Shown here in pieces: positions 19,271 through 28,344 of a stretch of 64,000 nt of DNA (positions within the stretch are counted from its first letter, which is position 1; each line of letters starts with the position of its first letter). Location of the stretch: NCBI RefSeq assembly GCF_036016755.1, contig NZ_JAYXIH010000014.1:28663-92662 (forward strand), written 5' to 3'. The DNA comes from Aurantimonas coralicida_A (GTDB lineage: Bacteria > Pseudomonadota > Alphaproteobacteria > Rhizobiales > Rhizobiaceae). The translations under genes were made by a program, and so were the position numbers. The notes beneath the pieces were generated by a model, which saw nothing but the letters and a program-made list of their open reading frames with translations, made no database searches and was not told the origin of the DNA.

Positions 19271-20589
19271 GGTGCAGCCTTTTTCAAATCGTCGCGAACA
19301 GCGTCGAGGATTGCCGCGCCCCGCGCGAGAATCGGCGACAGCGTCGCGGCCTCCTGCGGAGCCTCAGCGCCGACGATGCCGGCAACCATGGGTTTGCGCA
19401 TTTCGCTCAGCACATCCATAGCGGCATTGCGAAGCTCGCGGTCCGCGGGGTGCAGCGCGTCCGGATCGATGGCCTCGAGCGTTGCCTTCACCTCGGCGAA
19501 GTCGCGTTCCGTCAATGTCGACGCGACCTCGTAGAGCAGCGCCCGCTGGCGCTCGCTCTCCCCGGCTTCGTCATAGGTCAGCGCCTTCGCCGCAGCCTTG
19601 TTCGCCAGCGTCAGATTTCCGGCCACCAGGGCCCGCCGTCCGACAGCCAGATAGATACCGAGTTGTTCCAAGCGCGGAATCGTCGCTGTCGCGTCGGCAA
19701 TCGTCGCGATGACCGCATCCTCCGTTCCCGCCGGTCGGGCGGCATAGACTGCGGCGAAGCGAGCGCGAAAATTACCCGCGTAAGCGGAGGCGGAAAAGCG
19801 ATCGAAATACTGCCGAGCGTAGCGGTTCGCGGCTTCCTGGTCCCCGGTCTGCTCGGCGAGCAAAACGCCCATACGGAGCGCCGCCTCCTCCAGCAAGGTT
19901 CCTGGCGCGATCAACATGACCTGGGAAAGACGCCGCAGCGCTTCTGCCGGTTTGTCCGCCTGCTGCAATTGGGCAACTGCCAGATTGACCTGTGCCGCAA
20001 GGCCACTCTCCACGTGGGTCAAATCAACTACGGATAGTTTTTTCTCGGCATCCGCGCTGCGGTTCTCCACATAGGCCAGCGCCCCTTCAAGCAACGGGCG
20101 ATCTTCTGGCGCAAGGGTCACCCGTGCCAAGATTCCCCGCAGCACGGACGGCGGCCCACCGCTGAGGACGAACAGCGCCGCGGCACGCCGATTGCGCGGA
20201 TCCTCCCAGGTTTCCGGTTTCAGTCCGAGGAAGGTCGGACCGTAGCGCCTCAGCAGCATCGACTGCACGCGGATCGCAGGCCCGTTGCCACGCGCCACTT
20301 GATCTTGGAGGAACTGAAGCGAACGGACGATCTCGTATGGCATCGGCGCGCGTTCGCGCGGCCATTTCGATGCCTCCGGATCGGCGGGTTCCTCGTCCTG
20401 AGCTGCAACCGCGATTTCCGCCGACTTAGCCGCCTCGCCCGCTGCACGGACCCGCGTGGCGGCCGCTTCAGCATCCGGCTGGACCACCGCGGTCGGCGGC
20501 GCCGTCGGCTCGGCGACAGCGGCCGATGCCGCAGCGATCAAGACCGCCGCAACCGTCCTTCCAAGACATCGAGCAAACCGCCGGTTCAC
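19267..20589 (-). CDS. motC: Periplasmic motility protein MotC
   Basis: A 440-residue secreted protein with an N-terminal signal peptide (RTVAAVLIAAASAAVAEP) and a helical, alanine-rich mature part. MotC is specific to Rhizobiales, binds MotB in the periplasm and is required for rotation. The start is a GTG at 20589 that overlaps the motB stop (GTGA), which removes an arginine-rich leader present in the longer open frame. The stop overlaps the motD start by four bases. motB, motC and motD are thus translationally coupled. Confidence 0.88.
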   Translation of the reverse strand: MNRRFARCLGRTVAAVLIAAASAAVAEPTAPPTAVVQPDAEAAATRVRAAGEAAKSAEIAVAAQDEEPADPEASKWPRERAPMPYEIVRSLQFLQDQVARGNGPAIRVQSMLLRRYGPTFLGLKPETWEDPRNRRAAALFVLSGGPPSVLRGILARVTLAPEDRPLLEGALAYVENRSADAEKKLSVVDLTHVESGLAAQVNLAVAQLQQADKPAEALRRLSQVMLIAPGTLLEEAALRMGVLLAEQTGDQEAANRYARQYFDRFSASAYAGNFRARFAAVYAARPAGTEDAVIATIADATATIPRLEQLGIYLAVGRRALVAGNLTLANKAAAKALTYDEAGESERQRALLYEVASTLTERDFAEVKATLEAIDPDALHPADRELRNAAMDVLSEMRKPMVAGIVGAEAPQEAATLSPILARGAAILDAVRDDLKKAAP

Positions 20590-21791
20590 GCGACCGGCTC
20601 GATCAGCAGAATCTCGATCCGCCGATTGCCGGCAGCTTCCGGATCGTCGGGATATTTCGGATCGCGGTCCGCCACACCTTCGATCGATTTGATACGGGTT
20701 TCGTCGAAACCGCCGCGGGTCAGCATGTAATAGGCCATATGGGCCCGCGCGGTGGATAGGCGCCAATTATCGTATTCGGCGCTGTGGAACGGACGCGCGT
20801 CGGTGTGACCGCGAATGACGACGTCGCCGTCGCGCCGGGCAAGGACCGCTGCGATCTTCTCCATCATCGCCACGGCCTCCGGCGTCGGCTTGGCCGATCC
20901 GATCTGAAACATGCCGGTTGCGAGATCGTCGGCGAGGGAGACCGTCACGCCGCCCTCCCCGGCAGTTACTTCGATATTGGGCGGCAAAGCCTGCCCCGAT
21001 TTGGCCAGTTCCGCCTCGATCTCCGACCTGATCGCAGTCGCGTGCTCGGACGCCGCATCGGCGCCGTCTGTCGGATCGGCCGGCTCGCCGGGAGTGACCT
21101 GTTCGTCCGATGCCGCATCGGCCACGTCCTCCACAGGAGCGATGTCCTGTTCGGCCAGATCGCCCGCCGCCGAATTTTCTGGCGGCAGAACCGCAGTCTG
21201 GAATTCGGCCGGAGGCTGCGCTTCGGTCTGCCCGCCGCTTTCCACGGTGTTGGGCGTGAGCTGCCATGACGCGGGGTCGAACGGATCGCGATAGGCATCG
21301 CCGCCATTGAGCCCGGGCAGGCCCGATCCATCGGGCTTGCCCTCGAGTTTGCCGGAATTGCTGGAGACGCTCTCCGCGGCAATCTCGGCCAAAACCGCGT
21401 AAGGATCGCGGAACAACGCCTGCTCTTCGCCGCCGGTTTGATCGCCCGCCAGCGGCATGCCGTTAGGGTCGCCATTGGTCTCGGCGCGGCTTTGCCCCTG
21501 GTCGTTGGCGTCCCGCGAGGCGCCGTCGTCCTTGCTCTCGACACCCCGGCTCGCCGGCGAGGCATCATTCAGCTTGATCGGGTTGAAATACTGCGCGACC
21601 TGCTTGCGTGTCGCGTCGTCCGAGGCGTTGGTCAGCCACATAACCAGGAAGAACGCCATCATCGCCGTCATGAAGTCGGCGAAGGCGATTTTCCAGACGC
21701 CACCGTGATGCGCCTCCTCGGTGTGGGCCCGGCGACGGACGATAATGATTTCCTGGCGCTCGAGATGCCCCGCCTCGGACTGTTCGCTCAC
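20586..21791 (-). CDS. motB: Flagellar stator protein MotB
   Basis: A 401-residue stator subunit. The single transmembrane helix contains the proton-binding Asp in WKIAFADFMTAMMAFFLVMW, preceded by a basic cytosolic end. A long acidic, proline-rich periplasmic linker follows, then an OmpA-type peptidoglycan-binding domain (VIRGHTDARPF and WRLSTARAHMAYYML). The linker is much longer than in enterobacteria, as in other rhizobia, where it interacts with MotC. The GTG start at 21791 overlaps the stop of the fliH-like gene (GTGA). The partner motA is 17 kb away at 38.6-39.5 kb. Confidence 0.93.
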   Translation of the reverse strand: MSEQSEAGHLERQEIIIVRRRAHTEEAHHGGVWKIAFADFMTAMMAFFLVMWLTNASDDATRKQVAQYFNPIKLNDASPASRGVESKDDGASRDANDQGQSRAETNGDPNGMPLAGDQTGGEEQALFRDPYAVLAEIAAESVSSNSGKLEGKPDGSGLPGLNGGDAYRDPFDPASWQLTPNTVESGGQTEAQPPAEFQTAVLPPENSAAGDLAEQDIAPVEDVADAASDEQVTPGEPADPTDGADAASEHATAIRSEIEAELAKSGQALPPNIEVTAGEGGVTVSLADDLATGMFQIGSAKPTPEAVAMMEKIAAVLARRDGDVVIRGHTDARPFHSAEYDNWRLSTARAHMAYYMLTRGGFDETRIKSIEGVADRDPKYPDDPEAAGNRRIEILLIEPVA

Positions 21792-22627
21792 GCGAGGGCC
21801 TCTTCCAGTGCCGCGCGCCAGCCGTGCAGACGTGACTCGATGACGGTCTGGTCGCACTCGATGCGAACGTCCACCAGGGTCTCGTCGCTCTGCCACGTCA
21901 CGAAGTCGCGGCCGGTGCCCAAGGCTTCGTCAAGGGCCGTGAGGAGATCGGCGGGACCGGTCGCGCGAACCGACAACGCCTTGCCATCGCCGATCAGCAT
22001 GCGGGTAGCGTCGGCAAGTTCCAGAACGCTTTGCCGCCGGCGGGTATTGACGGCAATTGGTCTCAATACGGAGGCCAAGGTGGTCCGCACGACCATCTCG
22101 ATACGGTCGAGCCGACCTGAAAGTAGTGTCGCAAGCCGCTCGCCTTCGGCCGTCGCCCACTCGGCGCGCGCCGCCTCGATCGCAGCGGATTGGGCCGCTT
22201 CGGCCAACTCGCGTTCCTCGGCCCGGGCGGCCTCTATCGCTGCATCCATTTCCGCCTGCAACGCGAGGCGCCCGTCATCGGGCTCTTCGGCGCCGTCGAC
22301 GTCCGCGTCCAAGTCCGGCAAGGCGTCGGTTCCGTCGCCGAAGTCGAGCGACTCCGGCATGTCCGTCGCCGGCCAATGCGCCTCGCCCGTCAGGTCGGGC
22401 ATCCCTGCTTCAGGCAGGACCAGCTCGTCGACCTCATCGACCTCGACGATCTCCGGAATAGGCGATGAAATGACTGGGACGGCAGTCCCCGTCTCGACAT
22501 CGCGGCTGGCAACCAGGATCGGATGCTCAAAGGTCGGTTTGCTCGAGCGATTCACGGGCGCCAGACTCTCGAATGGCATTCCGTCGTCCGCGTCGAATTC
22601 CGGGAGGTAGTGCGCGAGAGGGAGCAT
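21788..22627 (-). CDS. FliH-like flagellar export regulator
   Basis: A 279-residue protein located directly after fliF. It has an acidic N-terminal half and a helical segment rich in Ala and Glu (LQAEMDAAIEAARAEERELAEA). The C-terminal domain has a strand pattern (FVTWQSDETLVDVRIECDQTVIE) like that of FliH and related stator proteins of the FliI ATPase. FliH restrains FliI and guides export cargo. Sequence identity in this family is low, so I call it FliH-like; length, coiled-coil content and the fliF-motB position support it. No other FliH candidate is in the cluster. Confidence 0.65.
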   Translation of the reverse strand: MLPLAHYLPEFDADDGMPFESLAPVNRSSKPTFEHPILVASRDVETGTAVPVISSPIPEIVEVDEVDELVLPEAGMPDLTGEAHWPATDMPESLDFGDGTDALPDLDADVDGAEEPDDGRLALQAEMDAAIEAARAEERELAEAAQSAAIEAARAEWATAEGERLATLLSGRLDRIEMVVRTTLASVLRPIAVNTRRRQSVLELADATRMLIGDGKALSVRATGPADLLTALDEALGTGRDFVTWQSDETLVDVRIECDQTVIESRLHGWRAALEEALA

Positions 22628-22630
22628 GTA

Positions 22631-24304
22631 TTACGCCGCCTGTGTTTGGTGTATCCACTGCTTGAGAACTTGCGCCGCGTGCTCCTCGTCGAAATCGACG
22701 AGCTTTTCGAGACGCGCCTTTGGCGACGTCGCCTGGTTGCGGGTCAAATCCTCAAGATAGGCCGGGTCCATCCCGACCATCTGAGCTATATCGTCGGAAG
22801 CTGGTGCGGCGCCGACGTCGAAGTTCAGGCTGTTCAAAAGGTCGGTATTGGGCGAGTCGAAGGGATCGACCTCGTTCTCGTCCTTGGCCGGCGGAATCGC
22901 GACGATCGCTCGAATCGCGGGTTTCAAGCCGAACCAGATGAGCAGCACGGCGACGGCAAGGATCGTCAGCGCATTGATCAGCGTACCGGACTGCCGCATG
23001 AACATCTCGCCGAACCCTGGTGAGGGGATCGGCTCGAGCGCGCTGCCGGTGTCGAGGAAATCGACGGCGGTCACCTTGAGCTGGTCGCCGCGTTCGCTGG
23101 AAAAGCCCGAGGCGGAAGCGACGAGCGACTCGATCTCACCGATGCGCGCATCGACCTGATCATCCGTCGCGTTCTCGCCGATCGCTTCCAAGATACGCTG
23201 ACGGTTGATGACAACGGCGATCGACAGGCGCTCGATCTCATAGCCGTCGCTGGTCGTGGAGATCGTCTTCTCGTTAATCTCGTAATTCGTGAGCTCCTCG
23301 CGCCGGTCCTTTTCGTCCACCGATTTTTCGCCCGTCCCCGTCGCCGTCTCGTCTGCGGCACGAACGTCCTGCTCGACCCCCACGGGGGCCTGGTTCGTCG
23401 AATCCTGGCTCTGCGCCGTCTCACGGATACTGCGCGTCGAGCGTTCCACTCGGCTCTCGGGATCGAAAATCCGCTCGCTCACCTGCCTGCGGTCGGTGTT
23501 GAGGCTTGTCGAGACGCTGCTCTGGAAATTGCCGATGCCAAGATAGGGCGCGAGCGTACGCCGGATCGATTCCTCGACACTCTTCGACACCACGCTCTCG
23601 ATGCCGAGCAGCTTGCCGGGCGCAGCGGAGGCAGCATCGTCCCCCGATGCGAGCAGCGTGCCATCGGCGTTGAGCACCGTCACCTCGCCAGGCGTCATGC
23701 CGGGAATGGCCGATGCGACAAGCGAGCGAATCGCCTGGGCGGAGCCGAAATCCTGCGAGCTGTCGGTACGGATGACCACACTGGCCGACGGCTTGCGCTG
23801 CTCGCGTCGAAACGAACCCTCGTCCGACAGGACAATGTGGACACGCGCGGCGCGGACATCTCTCAGGGTCTGGATGGTGCGGGCGATCTCCCCCTCCAAC
23901 GCCCTGACGCGGGTGATTTCCTGCATGAAGGAGGTCAGGCCGATCGAGCCGAGATTGTCGAAGAGTTCGTAGCCGGCGTTTTCAGAGCGCGGCAATCCCT
24001 TCTCGGCCAACAGCATGCGCGCCGGAGCTGTCTGCGAGAAAGGCGTCAGAATGGCGTCTCCCTTGGCACTGACGTCGAAGGAGATGCCAGCCTCGGTCAG
24101 CGCCGCGCCAATCCGCGTCACATCGGTCCGATCGAGGCCGGAATACAGCGTCTCCATGTCGGGACGGGACAAATAGTAACTGCCGAGGCCGACGAGCGCG
24201 ATGACGAGAAACCCGACGAGGCCGAGAGCCGATAGCTTTCTCGGGCCGAGAGAGGAGAGACTGCTGAAAAGCTGCTGAGCTTGTCCGTTAATGGCGAGCG
24301 CCAT
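22631..24304 (-). CDS. fliF: Flagellar MS-ring protein FliF
   Basis: A 557-residue protein with an N-terminal transmembrane helix (LGLVGFLVIALVGLGSYYLS), the YscJ/FliF ring-building domain (ETLYSGLDRTDVTRIGAAL, then DVRAARVHIVLSDEGSF), and a second helix near residue 430. The C-terminal cytosolic tail, which binds FliG, ends in LEKLVDFDEEHAAQVLKQWI. FliF is the base on which the flagellum is assembled. The gene heads the fliF-fliH-motB-motC-motD operon and has a CtrA-type box 80-95 bases upstream. Confidence 0.96.
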   Translation of the reverse strand: MALAINGQAQQLFSSLSSLGPRKLSALGLVGFLVIALVGLGSYYLSRPDMETLYSGLDRTDVTRIGAALTEAGISFDVSAKGDAILTPFSQTAPARMLLAEKGLPRSENAGYELFDNLGSIGLTSFMQEITRVRALEGEIARTIQTLRDVRAARVHIVLSDEGSFRREQRKPSASVVIRTDSSQDFGSAQAIRSLVASAIPGMTPGEVTVLNADGTLLASGDDAASAAPGKLLGIESVVSKSVEESIRRTLAPYLGIGNFQSSVSTSLNTDRRQVSERIFDPESRVERSTRSIRETAQSQDSTNQAPVGVEQDVRAADETATGTGEKSVDEKDRREELTNYEINEKTISTTSDGYEIERLSIAVVINRQRILEAIGENATDDQVDARIGEIESLVASASGFSSERGDQLKVTAVDFLDTGSALEPIPSPGFGEMFMRQSGTLINALTILAVAVLLIWFGLKPAIRAIVAIPPAKDENEVDPFDSPNTDLLNSLNFDVGAAPASDDIAQMVGMDPAYLEDLTRNQATSPKARLEKLVDFDEEHAAQVLKQWIHQTQAA

Positions 24305-24383
24305 GAATTAACCCTACGATTTTCCGGTGGCACGGTATGCGATCGGCCGGACCATGCCGACCGAAGCTTGCGCGAGACCACGG

Positions 24384-24398
24384 TTAACGAAAGGTTAA
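24384..24398. promoter_or_regulatory. Candidate CtrA box upstream of fliF
   Basis: TTAA-N7-TTAA with the flanking bases GTTAACC on both sides, which is the full-length CtrA consensus. It lies 80-95 bases before the fliF ATG, between that gene and the flagellin terminator. In Caulobacter, CtrA controls early flagellar genes. Direct binding here is inferred. Confidence 0.6.
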
Positions 24399-24445
24399 CG
24401 CCCTGCCCCAGCAATTACGTCAGGGCAGCCGCAGGACTGTAGGCA

Positions 24446-24482
24446 AACGAAAACGGGCCCGGCCTTGGAGGCCGGACCCGTT
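24446..24482 (-). terminator. Rho-independent terminator after flagellin gene 1
   Basis: On the minus strand a 12-base stem (ACGGGTCCGGCC / GGCCGGGCCCGT with one G-T pair) with a five-base loop is followed by TTTTCGTTT, starting about 35 bases after the flagellin stop. Confidence 0.92.
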
Positions 24483-24514
24483 CAGATGTCCTGCTGTCTA
24501 TTTCCGGCGGAGGT

Positions 24515-25783
24515 TTACCGGAAGAGCGAGAGCAGCGACTGGCTGGAGGAGTTGGCGATCGACAGCGCCTGAACACCGAGCTGCTGCTGGGTCTGCAGCG
24601 CCTTGAGACGGGTCGACTCTTCGGTCATGTCCGCGTCGACCAGGGCGCCAACGCCCTTGGCGATCGTGTCCATAAGTTTGGAGACGAAGTTCGTCTGCAT
24701 CTCGATGCGGTTCTGGACGGCGCCGAGGCTGGATGCCGCGGTGGTGACCTGAGACAGTGCCTCGTCGACGACCCGGATGTAGGCCTGGACCTGGCCGGAC
24801 GTCACGCCAGCCGTCGAGATGTCGATGTCGTTGACTGCCGTCGAGAAGGTGCCGGTGGCACCGGCAACGGTGTCAGCCGCTGCCAGACCGAGATCGGCTA
24901 CGGCCGGTGGGGTTGTGCCGGAAGAGGTCGCGGCGCTGACCGTGAAGCTCTCGAGCGAGTTGAAGCTCACCGCGCCTGCGGCGATCGTCACGTCGATGCC
25001 CTGGATGCCAGCGTCCTTCAGGGCCTGGGTGTAGACCGCCTTGAGATCGCCATCGGACTTGATCGTGCTGCTGGCAAGGCCGGCGTCGGTCAGCGTCTGC
25101 TGGGTAATTTCGACCGTGCGGCCGGCAGCGCCGTTCTGCGAGATGCTGAACGAGACCTTGTTGTCGGCACCGAAGGCGACCGCCGTCGTCTCGACCGTAG
25201 AAGTGCCGGTTGCCGCAGCGAACTGATCGATATCGATGGTCTTGTCGAGGATGCCGGCATCGGCGGAGAAGAGCCGGATGTTGGCAATATCGACCTTGAT
25301 CGAACCAACCGAAAGCATCCCGGAAGAGTCACGCGACAGCGAGGAAACGATTTCCTTCTGCGTGCCAGCGGCAGTGTTGCTGAGCCAATTCTGACCGGAG
25401 AACGAAGCCGAATCGGAAATCGTTTTCAGCTGTTCCTGCAGAGCGGTGATTTCCGACTGAACCTTGGCTTTGTCGACGCCTTCGCCGGTTGCCGTGGTCA
25501 GCTTGGCCTTGATCTCGTTGAGCACGTCCTTGGCGGCGGTGAGGCCGGTATAGGCAGTGTCGACCGTGGCAGCGCCAATGCCGAGCGAATCGGACACCGC
25601 CGACATGGCCTGGTTGTCCGAGCGCATGGTGGTGGCGATCGACCAGTATGCCGCATTGTCCTTCGCCTCGCCGACGCGGAAGCCGGTGGAGATGCGGGAC
25701 TGAGTCTGGTCGAGCGAGGAGTTGATCATCTGAAGGCTCTGGAGAGCCGTCATGGCGGAAGCGTTGGTGTTGATGCTGGTCAT
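24515..25783 (-). CDS. Flagellin (copy 1)
   Basis: A 422-residue filament subunit. It has the flagellin N-terminal helix (MTSINTNASAMTALQSLQ and DQTQSRISTGFRVGEAKDN) and the C-terminal D0/D1 helix (TRLKALQTQQQLGVQALSIA), with a variable centre. It is closely similar to the second flagellin at 26155-27429. The ATG at 25783 is preceded by GGGAAG. FlbT and FlaF probably regulate its translation, and the strong hairpin downstream ends the transcript. Confidence 0.96.
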   Translation of the reverse strand: MTSINTNASAMTALQSLQMINSSLDQTQSRISTGFRVGEAKDNAAYWSIATTMRSDNQAMSAVSDSLGIGAATVDTAYTGLTAAKDVLNEIKAKLTTATGEGVDKAKVQSEITALQEQLKTISDSASFSGQNWLSNTAAGTQKEIVSSLSRDSSGMLSVGSIKVDIANIRLFSADAGILDKTIDIDQFAAATGTSTVETTAVAFGADNKVSFSISQNGAAGRTVEITQQTLTDAGLASSTIKSDGDLKAVYTQALKDAGIQGIDVTIAAGAVSFNSLESFTVSAATSSGTTPPAVADLGLAAADTVAGATGTFSTAVNDIDISTAGVTSGQVQAYIRVVDEALSQVTTAASSLGAVQNRIEMQTNFVSKLMDTIAKGVGALVDADMTEESTRLKALQTQQQLGVQALSIANSSSQSLLSLFR

Positions 25784-26154
25784 AGTAGGGTGTCTTCCCG
25801 TTACGCGAATACAAAATTGGGATGAGACAGTCCGGGTTGGCCGGGATAGCGAGTCGGCATCATGCCTGTGGTCTGATTTTCCCGTCCGACCACTTCGCTA
25901 TGCCTCCGATATAACGGGCGATTTCCTTCCAGCTCCTTAAAGCAACACGACCTCTTCTGCTTCTGCCGAAACTCCATCTCCTTATGGTTAACCAATCGGA
26001 ATGAGGTATAGTTAATGAAAAGTAACATCAACGCGTGTGAGATCCGACAGATTGCAACCCAGAGCGTCCAAGCGACCGAACCATGCCGCCAACGGAAAAG
26101 GCCGCCCCTTGCGGAGCGGCCCTTTCATGCAGTGATATGGCTGTTGGGGGTGGG
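25784..26154. other. Gene-free spacer between the two flagellin genes
   Basis: About 370 bases without a convincing gene. It holds the terminator of flagellin 2 (26093-26125) and the promoter and leader of flagellin 1. GGTTAACC occurs at 25986-25993 and GTTAATG at 26011-26017. The roughly 200 bases nearest flagellin 1 contain no recognisable feature, and could be a long untranslated leader of the kind FlbT targets. Confidence 0.5.
26093..26125 (-). terminator. Rho-independent terminator after flagellin gene 2
   Basis: On the minus strand a 12-base stem (AAGGGCCGCTCC / GGGGCGGCCTTT, two G-T pairs) closed by a GCAA tetraloop is followed by TTTTCC. It lies about 30 bases after the flagellin stop. 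Confidence 0.92.
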
Positions 26155-27429
26155 TTAGCCTTGGAACAGCTGCAGAATTGCCTGGGTAGAGGTGTTGGCG
26201 ATCGACAGCGCCTGGACACCGAGCTGCTGCTGGGTCTGCAGCGCCTTGAGGCGGGTCGACTCCTCGGTCATGTCGGCATCGACAAGAGCGCCGACACCCT
26301 TGGAAATTGTGTCCATAAGCTTGGAGACGAAGTTCGTCTGCATCTCCACCCGGTTCTGGACGGCGCCGAGGCTGGATGCCGCGGTGGTAACCTGCGACAG
26401 CGCTTCGTCGACCACCCGGATATAGGCCTGAACCTGTCCCGAAGTGACGCCAGCCACCGAGATGTCGATGGCATCGACCGCCGTGGAGAAGGTGCCCGTG
26501 GCAGCAGAAACGGTATCGATAGCCGCCAGACCAATATCGGCGACCGCGAGGCCACTCGTCCCGGAGCCCGTCGCGGCGGTGACCGTAAAGCTCTCGAGCG
26601 ACTTGAAGCTCAAGGCGCCCGCGGTAATCGACACATCGATACCCTGAATGCCGGCGTCCTGCAGCGCCTGCGCGTAAACTGCCTTGAGATCGCCGTCGGA
26701 CTTGATGGACGTACCGGCCAGACCCGCGGCGGTCAGGGTTGCCTGGGTAATTTCCACGGTGCGGCCAGCGGCGCCGTTCTGCGAGATGCTGAAAGTGATC
26801 TTGTCGTCGGCGTTGGCAAAATCGACCGCGGTGGTCTCGACCGTCGACGTACCGGTCGCGGCCTCGAACTGGTCGATATCGATGGTTTTGTCGAGAATGC
26901 CGGCATTGGCGGCGAAGAGGCGGATACTGACGATGTCGACCTTGATCGACCCGACGGCGAGCTTGCCACTGGCATCGCGCGACAGCGACGAAACGATTTC
27001 CTTCTGGGTGGTCGCGGCCGTGTTGCTGAGCCAATTCTGACCGGAGAACGAAGCCGAATCGGAAATCGTCTTCAGCTGTTCCTGCAGCGCGGTGATTTCC
27101 GACTGCACCTTGGACCTGTCGACGCCATCACTGGTCGCGGTCGTCAGCTTGGCCTTGATTTCGTTGAGCACGTCTTTAGCGGCGCTCAGGCCGGTATAGG
27201 CGGTGTCGACCGTGGCCGCGCCGATGCCGAGCGAGTCGGATACCGCCGACATGGCCTGGTTGTCCGAACGCATGCCGGTGGCGATCGACCAGTAGGCCGC
27301 GTTGTCCTTGGCTTCCGCCACACGAAGTCCGGTCGAGATCCGGTTCTGGGTGTCGTCCATCGCCATGTTCGTCTGCTGCAGCGTCTGCAGAGCCGTCATC
27401 GCTGCGACGTTGGTGTTGATACTCGTCAT
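26155..27429 (-). CDS. Flagellin (copy 2)
   Basis: A 424-residue filament subunit with the same domains as copy 1 (MTSINTNVAAMTALQTLQ at the start, TRLKALQTQQQLGVQALSIA near the end). Whole stretches are nearly identical between the two genes, for example the region encoding SDSASFSGQNWLSNTAA. The middle, surface-exposed part differs more. The start at 27429 is preferred over an ATG 11 codons upstream because both flagellins then begin at the same residue and AAGGG precedes it. It is the first of the two genes in the direction of transcription, each with its own terminator. Confidence 0.96.
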   Translation of the reverse strand: MTSINTNVAAMTALQTLQQTNMAMDDTQNRISTGLRVAEAKDNAAYWSIATGMRSDNQAMSAVSDSLGIGAATVDTAYTGLSAAKDVLNEIKAKLTTATSDGVDRSKVQSEITALQEQLKTISDSASFSGQNWLSNTAATTQKEIVSSLSRDASGKLAVGSIKVDIVSIRLFAANAGILDKTIDIDQFEAATGTSTVETTAVDFANADDKITFSISQNGAAGRTVEITQATLTAAGLAGTSIKSDGDLKAVYAQALQDAGIQGIDVSITAGALSFKSLESFTVTAATGSGTSGLAVADIGLAAIDTVSAATGTFSTAVDAIDISVAGVTSGQVQAYIRVVDEALSQVTTAASSLGAVQNRVEMQTNFVSKLMDTISKGVGALVDADMTEESTRLKALQTQQQLGVQALSIANTSTQAILQLFQG

Positions 27430-27579
27430 TCCATTACCCTTAATGGCGCAGTCGCCCTTCATGGGCTTTTTGCTAAATCAAGGTCCGCGTCATCATGTTC
27501 GGTACCGTCGCGGGTTAACCTAGGTTCTTAACGTTAACCAAGTGTGAAAATGCGTCCCGACCGGGTGTGTTTGGCGCGG

Positions 27580-28344
27580 CTAAAAAAACGAGCGGACCAA
27601 CGATCCGACAAGCATGTTCCAACCGTCGATCAGGATGAAAAACAGGATCTTGAAGGGCAACGAGATGATCGTCGGCGGCAGCATCATCATGCCCATCGAC
27701 ATTGTCAGCGTGGCGACGATCATATCGATCACCAGGAATGGCAGCACGATGAGAAAGCCGATCTCGAAGCCGCGGCGCAGCTCGGAAATCATGAAGGCCG
27801 GTATCAGAACACGCAATGCGACGTCGCGCTCGTCGGCGGCCCCCTGCTCGGCCGGCTCGACCCGCGTGCGGCTGGTCGCGTCGGCAATGTCTCCGAATAG
27901 CGCCAAATCCGCGGGTCGCACCTGGGTCAGCATGAAGTCCTTGAACGGATCCGTGATCCGATAGAACGCGTCCTCCTCGCTGATCGAATTGTTCAACAAC
28001 GGTTGCAGACCGTCGTTCCAGGCGCGGTCGAAGGTCGGTGCCATGACGAAAAAGGTCATGAACAGCGACAGGGATATCAGGATGAGGTTTGCCGGCGTCG
28101 TCTGCAGGCCAATTCCGGCGCGAAGGATCGACAGCGCGATGACGATACGCGTGAAGGAGGTGACCATCACCAGAAGCCCCGGCGCGACCGACAGAATCGT
28201 GACGATGCCGAACAATTGCACGATGCGGCCCGACGCGCTCGAATCCCCGGCAGGGATCAGAGCTGCCAGCCCGGATAGATCGGGGGTTTGCGCAAAGGCC
28301 GGCGTGGCGAAGAGAATGGCGAGAAGAAAGAGCAGCGGTCTCAT
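27580..28344 (-). CDS. fliP: Flagellar biosynthetic protein FliP
   Basis: A 254-residue export-gate protein with an N-terminal signal-like helix (LLFLLAILFATPAFAQ). It has the FliP signatures: TSFTRIVIALSILRAGIG and the end segment PFLVIDMIVATLTMSMGMMM followed by LPFKILFFILIDGWNML. It forms the core channel with FliQ and FliR. The start overlaps the fliL stop (ATGA). It is the last gene of the long motA-to-fliP run. Confidence 0.96.
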   Translation of the reverse strand: MRPLLFLLAILFATPAFAQTPDLSGLAALIPAGDSSASGRIVQLFGIVTILSVAPGLLVMVTSFTRIVIALSILRAGIGLQTTPANLILISLSLFMTFFVMAPTFDRAWNDGLQPLLNNSISEEDAFYRITDPFKDFMLTQVRPADLALFGDIADATSRTRVEPAEQGAADERDVALRVLIPAFMISELRRGFEIGFLIVLPFLVIDMIVATLTMSMGMMMLPPTIISLPFKILFFILIDGWNMLVGSLVRSFF

